DNA of 7,615 nt from JAYOFM01 sp038117225 (GTDB taxonomy: Bacteria; Pseudomonadota; Alphaproteobacteria; Rhodospirillales; Casp-alpha2): NCBI GenBank assembly GCA_038117225.1, contig JAYOFM010000144.1:1-7615 (forward strand). The letters run 5' to 3'. Position numbers and translations under genes: made by a program. How positions within the stretch are numbered: position 1 is the first letter of the stretch; the number at the start of each line of letters is the position of its first letter. Below the pieces are notes generated by a model, which saw only the letters and a list, made by a program, of their open reading frames with translations, searched no databases and was not told the origin of the DNA. Shown here piece after piece: positions 1 to 4,895 of this stretch.

Positions 1-447
1 ATCGAGCGGTATGCCGTCGAACAGAATCTTCATGTCCTCGACGGAATCGATGGCGACGCCGGCCTTGCCCACATCGCCGACGACGCGCGGATGGTCGCTG
101 TCGAACCCGCGGTGGGTCGCAAGATCGAAGGCCACCGACAACCCCTTCTGTCCGGCGGCCAGGCAATCGCGGTAAAACTTGTTGGAATCCTCGGCGGTCG
201 AGAATCCGGCGTATTGGCGGATGGTCCAGGGCCGGTTCGCGTACATGGTTGATTTTGGCCCGCGCAGGTACGGCGCGAACCCAGGCAGCGAGTCCACGTG
301 TTCCAGCCCCTCAAGGTCATCGGCGGTGTAAAGCGGCTTGACGGCGATGCCTTCCGGCGTCTGCCAGGTCAAATCATCAATGGAACGACCCTTGAGCTCG
401 CGTTCGGCGGACGCCTTCCAATCATCAAGGGAGGGGGATTTGGCCAT
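1..447 (-). CDS. scpA: Methylmalonyl-CoA mutase large subunit, N-terminal part (cut by window edge)
   Basis: Adenosylcobalamin-dependent enzyme that interconverts (R)-methylmalonyl-CoA and succinyl-CoA in propionate, odd-chain fatty acid and branched-chain amino acid breakdown; cytoplasmic. Only the first 149 residues of a protein usually about 700 long are present. They cover the N-terminal extension and the start of the substrate-binding barrel. Visible family hallmarks are TMYANRPWTIRQYAGFST (67-84), GQKGLSVAFDLATHRG (99-114) and GDVGKAGVAIDSVEDMKILF (124-143). Offsetting by ten, Y79 corresponds to active-site Tyr89 of the Propionibacterium enzyme, and R72, T75, R77 and S104 to its CoA-contacting residues. 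The ATG at 447 is preceded by AGAAAGG nine bases upstream. The gene is divergent from gcrA. The 5' region has a candidate promoter and two palindromes, so repressor control is plausible. The B12-binding domain lies outside the window. Confidence 0.96.
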   Translation of the reverse strand, partial: MAKSPSLDDWKASAERELKGRSIDDLTWQTPEGIAVKPLYTADDLEGLEHVDSLPGFAPYLRGPKSTMYANRPWTIRQYAGFSTAEDSNKFYRDCLAAGQKGLSVAFDLATHRGFDSDHPRVVGDVGKAGVAIDSVEDMKILFDGIPLD

Positions 448-471
448 GACATTGCGCCTTTCTGCTTTGCG

Positions 472-487
472 CCCCGACGCGTCGGGG
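472..487. repeat. 16-bp perfect palindrome in the mutase leader
   Basis: CCCCGACGCGTCGGGG is a perfect inverted repeat 25 to 40 bases upstream of the mutase ATG. It can act as a dimer-binding operator just downstream of the predicted transcription start. In the transcript it can form a 6-bp GC hairpin with a CGCG loop ahead of the ribosome site. It shares its ACGCGT core with the palindrome at 507-518, and the two centres are 33 bp apart, about three helical turns. Function is inferred; the repeat itself is seen directly. Confidence 0.6.
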
Positions 488-503
488 AACCGTGGGGAGC
501 GGA

Positions 504-532
504 AGTATAACGCGTTATGCTGCAATTGCGAA
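504..532 (-). promoter_or_regulatory. Candidate sigma-70 promoter of the mutase gene
   Basis: Read on the minus strand, TTCGCA (532-527), a 17-base spacer and TATACT (509-504) match the -35 and -10 consensus at 4/6 and 5/6. This would start transcription near 497, about 50 bases before the ATG. The 12-bp palindrome at 507-518 covers part of the spacer and of the -10, a typical repressor position. Computed by eye, without a scored matrix. Confidence 0.4.
507..518. promoter_or_regulatory. 12-bp perfect palindrome, candidate operator
   Basis: ATAACGCGTTAT is a perfect palindrome overlapping the candidate mutase -10 region. It has the same ACGCGT centre as the 16-bp palindrome at 472-487. It does not resemble the TTTGCAAA-type motif described for the alphaproteobacterial propionyl-CoA regulator PccR, so the cognate regulator is unknown. 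An adjacent GCAATTGC (522-529) is an additional 8-bp palindrome. Confidence 0.45.
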
Positions 533-787
533 CACGCAGTTTTTCGCCCCAAGCGGCGGGTTATCGAAAATCCACGTTGTGGAAAACATTCGAAAACTCC
601 CCAATATTCAGTGGGTAAGGCTATATATCGTAGAAGGCTTGCGATGGTAGGCCATATCTAGTTAAATCCCTCCGACGCTTATCAACGATCAGGGAGGGTT
701 CCGCAGACGCAGATGGGGCTCGAATAGTCAGAAAACCCGGCTTTTCGAGCGTTCTGGGACCACCATCGTCACGCGGCCATAAAGCAT

Positions 788-1156
788 ATGATTGTCAGTG
801 AATGGACCGCCGAGCGCATTGCCGCGTTGATCGCCCTCTGGAACGAGGGTTTGACGACCAGTGAAATCGGAAATCGCCTGGGAATCACCAAGAATGCCGT
901 CGTTGGCAAGGTGCACCGGTTGGGCCTGCCCAAGCGTGGCTCGCCAATCAAACAAAAACCCCATAAACCCGCCGACGTCGTCAGTCTGGAGGCGATCCGT
1001 CCCGGCATGTGCGTGTGGCCGATCGGCGATCCCGGAACCGAGGAATTCCATTTCTGCGGTCAGACATCGGTGCCCGAAAAGCCCTACTGCGACGAGCACT
1101 GCGCGCGCGCCTATGTCAAACCGAACCGGGACGATCGTCGCTCCCGCGTCGCTTGA
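788..1156 (+). CDS. gcrA: GcrA-family cell cycle regulator (short form)
   Basis: DNA-binding transcription factor that in Caulobacter binds sigma-70 RNA polymerase and activates promoters carrying CcrM-methylated GANTC sites, linking transcription to replication. The 122-residue product has the N-terminal helix-turn-helix with the family signature W6-T-x-E-R (6-10), TSEIGNRLG (24-32) and N36-AVVGKVHRLGL (36-47). A short linker leads to the C-terminal module CVWPIGDPG (75-83), FHFCG (87-91) and PYCDEHC (99-105), which corresponds to the sigma-interacting part and whose C75, C90, C101 and H104 could bind metal. Caulobacter GcrA is about 173 residues, so the linker is much reduced here. The ATG at 788 is the only ATG, GTG or TTG in frame after the stop at 725; the ribosome site is weak. 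No operon partner: the next gene has its own promoter. Confidence 0.95.
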   Translation: MIVSEWTAERIAALIALWNEGLTTSEIGNRLGITKNAVVGKVHRLGLPKRGSPIKQKPHKPADVVSLEAIRPGMCVWPIGDPGTEEFHFCGQTSVPEKPYCDEHCARAYVKPNRDDRRSRVA

Positions 1157-1190
1157 CGGGCTACGAGACACGAGCATTCGCGCGCCGTCC

Positions 1191-1218
1191 TTGACCTTAC
1201 AGGTCGGCGAACTATGAT
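1191..1218 (+). promoter_or_regulatory. Strong sigma-70 promoter of the leader peptide/ACT operon
   Basis: TTGACC (1191-1196), a 16-base spacer and TATGAT (1213-1218) match the consensus at 5/6 and 5/6. The next ATG, that of the leader peptide, lies only seven bases after the -10. Transcription would therefore start at or next to that ATG, making a leaderless message. This arrangement is documented for the trpL attenuator of Sinorhizobium meliloti. Confidence 0.7.
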
Positions 1219-1225
1219 CCGGGCC

Positions 1226-1285
1226 ATGTTGGTATTACGACCCCTGCTTCTGATCGGGCGAATTATTGCCCCGGCCTCTCTCTAA
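1226..1285 (+). CDS. Branched-chain amino acid attenuator leader peptide
   Basis: A 19-codon frame encodes MLVLRPLLLIGRIIAPASL and ends at TAA. Ten of the 19 residues are Leu (6), Ile (3) or Val (1), arranged as LVL, LLLI and II runs. The codons include TTA, GTA, CTT and ATT, which should be rare in such a GC-rich genome and would stall ribosomes when charged tRNAs run short. This is the composition of the ilv/leu leader peptides of transcription attenuators. Its stop codon lies inside the hairpin at 1270-1295, so a ribosome completing the peptide would affect that fold. The start sits directly after a strong promoter with no Shine-Dalgarno sequence, so translation is probably leaderless. It should sense Leu/Ile/Val supply for the downstream ACT-domain gene. 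Peptide and promoter are seen directly; the attenuation role is inferred from family precedent. Confidence 0.72.
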   Translation: MLVLRPLLLIGRIIAPASL

Positions 1286-1308
1286 GAGGGCCGGGACCGC
1301 ACGTCTTT
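1267..1308 (+). terminator. Attenuator hairpin after/overlapping the leader peptide
   Basis: CCCGGCCTCT (1270-1279) pairs with AGA-G-GGCCGGG (1285-1295), giving a 10-bp stem with one bulged G and a five-base loop. Three further outer pairs, TGC (1267-1269) with GCA (1299-1301), are possible across a bulge, followed by CGTCTTTT (1302-1308 region). This resembles an imperfect intrinsic terminator. A competing stem, GGGC (1256-1259) with GCCC (1268-1271), overlaps the 5' arm and could switch the fold depending on ribosome position. A small hairpin CCGAA/TTCGG (1313-1325) follows. The T-run is short and displaced, so the exact mechanism is unsure. Confidence 0.45.
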
Positions 1309-1341
1309 TGCGCCGAACTTTTCGGAATATGGGGAATTTCA

Positions 1342-1686
1342 ATGCCGACCTATACCAGGGGCGACCAGCCCCAGGACTCTTCAACCTATCGATCCACGCC
1401 GCGCCCGACGTTGCCGGCACCAGACCCGCGTTTCACCGCGTGCTTTTCCGTTGTCGCGGGTGCGGATCCGGCGACCATGCCGCGCTTGGCCAATGTCTTC
1501 GCAAAGCGCGGCCTGACACCATCGTCATGGCATGGCGTCCTTGTCGATGGCGAGACCGTGCATGTGGACATCCAGTTGGCGGGCGCCACACAGGACCTGA
1601 CCGATCACCTCGCCCAGGAGCTACGGCAAATGGTGCTCGTCGATACGGTGCTGACCTCCCAAAAGTTGGAAGCCGCCGGCGTTTGA
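1342..1686 (+). CDS. ACT-domain protein resembling the acetolactate synthase small subunit (IlvM-like)
   Basis: A 114-residue soluble protein. Residues 1-29 are a Pro/Ser/Thr-rich, probably disordered tail. Residues 31-105 form a single ACT-like domain: strand FTACFSVVAG, helix ATMPRLANVFAKRGL (44-58), strands SSWHGVLVD and TVHVDIQLAG (72-81), helix DLTDHLAQELRQM (85-97), and a final strand with V98-L104. Order and length match the small regulatory subunits of acetolactate synthase, especially E. coli IlvM (87 residues), rather than the two-domain IlvN/IlvH forms of about 160. GGGGA six bases before the ATG is a good ribosome site. The gene follows the Leu/Ile/Val leader peptide, which supports a link to branched-chain amino acids. 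No acetolactate synthase catalytic gene is adjacent, so it may act in trans on an unlinked enzyme or be a free amino acid sensor. Subunit identity is inferred from fold pattern and context. Confidence 0.75.
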   Translation: MPTYTRGDQPQDSSTYRSTPRPTLPAPDPRFTACFSVVAGADPATMPRLANVFAKRGLTPSSWHGVLVDGETVHVDIQLAGATQDLTDHLAQELRQMVLVDTVLTSQKLEAAGV

Positions 1687-1708
1687 GCAACGAGATGGAA
1701 TTATCACC

Positions 1709-2557
1709 ATGAGCCTGCTTGACCGCGTCCGCGACTGCGCGCGCTACGATCCGAAACGGTATCGACCATTTCTCGTCGGCGACGATGCGGTAGGCGAGGT
1801 TTCGGAGGACATGGCTTCGGCGTTGGCGGCCCACGGCGATGTCTTTCATGTTCGCGCCGACACGGTTCGGCTGAATGATGCGCTCGCCGATTTCGAGTCG
1901 CGAACGGCGGCGGTCGCCGACGTTTTGGCCGCGATGCGGCGTGCCGGTCACATTCCGGGTTGGCGGGATGAACCCTATCCGGTCGCCGTGGGATACACGT
2001 CGCCGGCACTTTTTCATATGGAACGCGCCGCCGTGCCGCTGTTCGGCGTACGTGGTTACGGTGTCCACCTCAATGGTTTCGTCGAGCGGCCGGACGGCCT
2101 TCACATGTGGATCGGCCGGCGCAGCCTGAGCAAGCCGACCGGCCCGGGCCTGTTGGACCAGGTCGTCGCTGGCGGTCTGCCGGCGGGCATCTCCATCCGC
2201 GACAATCTGATCAAGGAATGCGGCGAGGAAGCGGGCATGCCGGAAGCCCTGGCACGCACCGCCTATCCGGTGGGCACAATCGCCTATAGAACGGACCGGC
2301 CGGAAGGCCTGCGCCACGACATCCTGTTCAACTACGATATCCGCCTGCCCGAGGACTTTCGGCCCATCAATACCGATGGCGAAGTCGACGAGTTCATGTT
2401 GATGCCCATCGACGAGGTCACGCGGACGATCGCCGACGGGCGGACGTTCAAGTTCAATGCCGCGTTGGTGATTATCGAATTCCTGGTGCGCCGTGGTCTG
2501 GTGGCTGCGGATGATCCGGACTACGTGGAACTCGTGCGCGGTTTGCACATGCCGTAG
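1709..2557 (+). CDS. Nudix hydrolase of the DUF4743 / thiamine-diphosphate-related type
   Basis: A 282-residue protein with an N-terminal DUF4743-like region (about 1-110) including the PFLVGDDAVGEV and ADFESRTAAVADVLAAMRRAG segments, then a Nudix domain (about 115-265). The Nudix box spans 155-177, GGLPAGIS to KECGEEAGM, and keeps the metal-binding EExG core (E170, E173, E174, G176). The usual first Glu of the motif is I161 and the Arg is K169, as I recall for plant NUDT20/24-like members. Characterised relatives, yeast YJR142W and plant NUDX20/24, hydrolyse damaged thiamine diphosphates such as oxy- and oxothiamine diphosphate, so a cofactor clean-up role is plausible. The gene starts 22 bases after the ACT gene and has no promoter of its own that I see, so it is probably in the same attenuated operon. 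The ATG has GATGGAA about nine bases upstream. Substrate remains inference. Confidence 0.85.
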   Translation: MSLLDRVRDCARYDPKRYRPFLVGDDAVGEVSEDMASALAAHGDVFHVRADTVRLNDALADFESRTAAVADVLAAMRRAGHIPGWRDEPYPVAVGYTSPALFHMERAAVPLFGVRGYGVHLNGFVERPDGLHMWIGRRSLSKPTGPGLLDQVVAGGLPAGISIRDNLIKECGEEAGMPEALARTAYPVGTIAYRTDRPEGLRHDILFNYDIRLPEDFRPINTDGEVDEFMLMPIDEVTRTIADGRTFKFNAALVIIEFLVRRGLVAADDPDYVELVRGLHMP

Positions 2558-2646
2558 GTATTCCTGGCGCGAAGGTCGCGTCGACATCTATGGACATTTC
2601 AGATCGTCGCGGGCAATCTCGGCGGCATAAACAAGACGGACCGACC

Positions 2647-3612
2647 ATGGATATTCACCAACCTTCCTACGAACTCTACCCGCACATTGAACCCTACGAT
2701 AAAGGCATGCTCGACCTCACCGATGGTCAGCGCATGTATTGGGAACAGTGCGGCAATCCGAATGGTTTCCCGGTGCTTTTCCTGCATGGCGGTCCCGGCG
2801 CGGGGGCCAATGCCTCGCACCGTCGATTCTTCGATCCACAGTTCTACCGCATCATAATTTTCGACCAGCGCGGCGCCGGCCGCTCGCGGCCCTTCGGCGA
2901 CGTCTCGGCGAACACCACCGATCATCTGATCGACGATATTGAAACACTGCGCCGCCATCTCGCCGTGGAACGATGGCTGATATTTGGCGGCTCCTGGGGA
3001 TCGACCCTGGCCTTGATCTACGGCGTTCGCCATGCCCCCCGGGTCGCCGGCCTTATTCTGCGCGGAATCTTTCTCGGCAGCGATGCCGAGGTCGATTGGT
3101 TCCTGTATGGCATGCGCACTGTTTTTCCCGAGGCCTGGCGCCGCTTCACAGAATTTCTTCCGGAAGCCGAGCGAGGCGATCTGCTAAACGCCTATCACCG
3201 CCGCCTGATCGACCCAGACCCCGCCATTCATCAGCCGGCGGCGGAAGCCTGGAGCGGCTATGAAAGTGGTTGTTCAAATTTGTTGGTCGATGCCAGCGTG
3301 GTGCGTTCCTCGGCCGGGCCCGGTGCGCTCAGTTTGGCCCGTATCGAGGCCCACTTCTTCAAGAACAGCACCTTCATCGGCGACACCGAAATCCTCGATC
3401 AGATCGACAATATCCAGTCGATCCCGGGAACCATCGTTCAGGGCCGCTATGACATGGTCTGCCCGATCGCCACCGCCGATGCTCTGTCGCGGGCCTGGCC
3501 GGGCGCCGACTACGTGATCGTTCCCAACGCGGGTCATTCCGCGATGGAGCCGGGCATTCGTTCTGCCCTGGTCAAGGCGAGCGAGGATTTCAAGTTCAGC
3601 CATCCCGATTGA
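2647..3612 (+). CDS. pip: Proline iminopeptidase (alpha/beta hydrolase, peptidase family S33)
   Basis: Cytoplasmic aminopeptidase that releases N-terminal proline from peptides. The 321-residue product matches the usual length of about 315. It shows the family's N-terminal YPHIEPYDKGML (11-22), the oxyanion loop HGGPGAG (47-53), FDQRGAGRS (72-80), and the nucleophile elbow GGSWGS with catalytic S116. D269 in QGRYDMVCP and H297 in NAGHSAMEP complete the triad. I chose the ATG at 2647, with GGA six bases upstream, because homologues begin close to the YPxIEPYD motif. An in-frame ATG at 2590 would add 19 charged residues without recognisable homology and has a poorer ribosome site. It lies 89 bases after the Nudix gene and could be co-transcribed or independent. 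No signal peptide is seen. Confidence 0.93.
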   Translation: MDIHQPSYELYPHIEPYDKGMLDLTDGQRMYWEQCGNPNGFPVLFLHGGPGAGANASHRRFFDPQFYRIIIFDQRGAGRSRPFGDVSANTTDHLIDDIETLRRHLAVERWLIFGGSWGSTLALIYGVRHAPRVAGLILRGIFLGSDAEVDWFLYGMRTVFPEAWRRFTEFLPEAERGDLLNAYHRRLIDPDPAIHQPAAEAWSGYESGCSNLLVDASVVRSSAGPGALSLARIEAHFFKNSTFIGDTEILDQIDNIQSIPGTIVQGRYDMVCPIATADALSRAWPGADYVIVPNAGHSAMEPGIRSALVKASEDFKFSHPD

Positions 3613-3650
3613 GCGGGCCCAAAAACGCGGCCGTGTTTGTCGCGCCGCCC

Positions 3651-3678
3651 TTGCCCGCGTGCCCAGATACCGTATGAT
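3651..3678 (+). promoter_or_regulatory. Sigma-70 promoter of the PagL-like gene and tRNA-Arg
   Basis: TTGCCC (3651-3656), a 16-base spacer and TATGAT (3673-3678). The -10 and the spacer length are identical to those of the promoter at 1191-1218. Transcription should begin near 3685, just before the GAGGGAGGGGG ribosome site, leaving a leader of only about 25 bases before the TTG start. Confidence 0.55.
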
Positions 3679-3708
3679 GCCGGCGATACTGAGGGAGGGG
3701 GCCGACCC

Positions 3709-4242
3709 TTGTTACGAAGACTGACCATCGCTGCCTTGGCGGCCCTATTGCTGGGCGTTTCCGGACTTGTGGCCACGGCGGCGCCCGCCCGCGCCGGCGA
3801 CCCGCAATTCATCAGCTTCGCCGGCGGCTGGTTCGACTTCAACCGCCAGAAGGACGATGGCGGCGAATTCCGCCTCGAATACCGTTCCAATTACGAACTG
3901 TGGAAGTTCAAGCCGTTCGTCACCGCCGCCGCGGCGACCAATGGCATGACGTTCCTGGGCGCGGGCATTTTGATCGATGTCTATTTCGGCCGCCGGATCG
4001 TCACCACCGCCAGTTTTGCGCCCACGTGGTGGCGCGGCAAGACCGATACGTTGGACCTGGGTCATGCGGTGGAGTTCCGCTCGCAGCTCGAACTCGCCTA
4101 CCGGTTTGATGACCGCTCACGCCTCGGCCTGTCGATCTCGCACTATTCCAACGCCGGTCTCGGCGATCAGAACCCGGGCACCGAAAGCTTCATGCTGAAC
4201 TATTCCGTGCCGGTCGGAAACTTCGCTAAAATGTTCCGCTAG
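3709..4242 (+). CDS. PagL-like lipid A 3-O-deacylase / acyloxyacyl hydrolase family protein
   Basis: Outer-membrane beta-barrel esterase family that removes the 3-O-acyl chain from lipid A, remodelling lipopolysaccharide. The 177-residue product has a signal peptide: RR at 3-4, a hydrophobic core IAALAALLLGVSGLVA, and cleavage after ARA at 29. The mature part alternates polar and hydrophobic strands. The catalytic pattern H145-Y-S147-N-A-G ... E159 has exactly the +2 and +14 spacing of PagL H126, S128 and E140. Length matches PagL (about 173). I place the start at TTG 3709: GAGGGAGGGGG (3691-3701) lies seven bases upstream, and the signal peptide begins right there. A TTG at 3637 in the same frame would add 24 residues before the signal and lies upstream of the predicted promoter. 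The tRNA gene follows almost directly. Substrate specificity is inferred from the family. Confidence 0.86.
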   Translation: MLRRLTIAALAALLLGVSGLVATAAPARAGDPQFISFAGGWFDFNRQKDDGGEFRLEYRSNYELWKFKPFVTAAAATNGMTFLGAGILIDVYFGRRIVTTASFAPTWWRGKTDTLDLGHAVEFRSQLELAYRFDDRSRLGLSISHYSNAGLGDQNPGTESFMLNYSVPVGNFAKMFR

Positions 4243-4243
4243 G

Positions 4244-4320
4244 GCGCCCGTAGCTCAGTCGGATAGAGCACCAGATTCCTAATCTGGGGGTCGCAGGTTC
4301 AAATCCTGCCGGGCGCGCCA
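4244..4320 (+). tRNA. tRNA-Arg (anticodon CCT)
   Basis: A 77-base cloverleaf with encoded CCA. Acceptor stem GCGCCCG (4244-4250) pairs with CGGGCGC (4310-4316), followed by discriminator G and CCA. The D stem is GCTC/GAGC (4253-4256, 4266-4269). The anticodon stem CCAGA/TCTGG (4271-4275, 4283-4287) encloses TTCCTAA with anticodon CCT at 4278-4280. The T arm is GCAGG-TTCAAAT-CCTGC (4293-4309). It reads AGG codons. The mature 5' end is two bases after the last base of the PagL-like stop codon (one base between), so the two are probably one transcript separated by RNase P. Confidence 0.97.
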
Positions 4321-4336
4321 TTCCGCCCCTTCGCCA

Positions 4337-4813
4337 TTAATCCTCCGGCTCCAATGTCCAGATACGCGCGTGCTCGGGTTCGTCCGGGCTTGGGACGACG
4401 CGGATGCGTTCGGCGATGCCGGCGTCGGTAATCTCCCGCTCGATGCCCAGCAGGGTGCCGGCGGGATGATTGCAAAGGTCGGCCATGTCGGCGATTTCCT
4501 GGCGCGCCGCGTCGCTGGCCGCCAGCATGTCGGGCGCGCTGTAGTGCTCGAACAAGTGACCGGCGAGACGGCGCGCGAGATCCTCGGCCTGCGTCTGCGG
4601 CATCACGGCCACTTGAACGAAGGTTGAGCGGCCGAAGGAGCCGGTGCCGAGCCAGCCGGAGCGGAAGGCGAGCTGTTCCTTGCCGTTCCACGCCGCCGGG
4701 TCCGCCGCGGCGAAGGCAAAGGTGCCGGTGATCGCCCATTCCTCCGGCTCGGCGGCGTACGGAAAGACCAGGGCATCCGAATGATCGAGGCGGATGGTGC
4801 GGGCGAATTTCAT
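4337..4813 (-). CDS. Conserved hypothetical protein, DUF6505-like
   Basis: A 158-residue soluble protein with no signal peptide or membrane segment. It opens with KFARTIRLDHSDALVF and EPEEWAITGTFAF, includes FRSGWLGTGSFGRSTFVQVA (50-69), a helical middle (QTQAEDLARRLAGHLFEHY), and a C-terminal stretch with MADLCNHPAGTLLGIERE. This resembles the uncharacterised alphaproteobacterial DUF6505 proteins; I assign the family from memory of its conserved blocks, with moderate certainty, and know of no proven function. The start ATG at 4813 is supported by AGGTAGG immediately upstream on the minus strand. CTGACG (4836 region) and CTATAG (near 4820) on the minus strand could form a promoter but are spaced tightly. 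The gene converges on the tRNA with only 16 bases between, and no terminator is seen there. It is divergent from the protease gene. Confidence 0.82.
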   Translation of the reverse strand: MKFARTIRLDHSDALVFPYAAEPEEWAITGTFAFAAADPAAWNGKEQLAFRSGWLGTGSFGRSTFVQVAVMPQTQAEDLARRLAGHLFEHYSAPDMLAASDAARQEIADMADLCNHPAGTLLGIEREITDAGIAERIRVVPSPDEPEHARIWTLEPED

Positions 4814-4895
4814 AGCCTACCTATAGGGTGAAATTTCGTCAGCGTCACGCATCGGCGCCCTTGCGCCCGCCCCTCATGACGCCGACAATTCAGGC

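Larger units (their letters stand above)
448..787. other. Divergent intergenic region between the mutase gene and gcrA
   Basis: A 340-base stretch without a convincing gene; short frames in it have no recognisable product. It holds, from left to right, the mutase ribosome site, two palindromes and a candidate minus-strand promoter, then AT-richer DNA with DnaA-box-like sequences at 561-569, 578-586 and 679-687. A 6-bp stem CCCTCC/GGAGGG (668-673 with 693-698) has a 19-base loop and no T-run. For gcrA I find no confident promoter: CTATAT at 621-626 resembles an alphaproteobacterial -10 but lacks a good -35, and TTGCGA (639-644), 17 bases, TTAAAT (662-667) is only a 4/6 plus 4/6 match. There is no GANTC site here, so no direct CcrM methylation target next to gcrA. 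Confidence 0.7.

Noticed and set aside
516..617. 33-codon plus-strand frame in the mutase-gcrA intergenic region
   Set aside because: No ribosome site, no leader-peptide-like composition and no recognisable product; it overlaps the candidate mutase promoter on the other strand.
668..698. CCCTCC/GGAGGG stem as a terminator or riboswitch before gcrA
   Set aside because: Six pairs with a 19-base loop and no T-run; no conserved riboswitch elements are visible.
728..1177. Long minus-strand open frame opposite gcrA
   Set aside because: It is the antisense shadow of a clearly recognised gcrA and its translation has no family features.
1266..1712. Alternative plus-strand frame of 148 codons overlapping the ACT gene
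   Set aside because: Composition is Arg/Pro-rich with no recognisable fold, while the 1342-1686 frame has a good ribosome site and an ACT-domain pattern.
1433..2587. 384-codon minus-strand frame across the ACT and Nudix genes
   Set aside because: The opposite strand encodes two recognisable protein families with good ribosome sites; the long open frame is a GC-bias artefact.
4244..4320. tRNA-Arg as an integration site for a mobile island
   Set aside because: No integrase and no repeat of the tRNA 3' end is visible in the window; the flanking genes look like ordinary chromosome.
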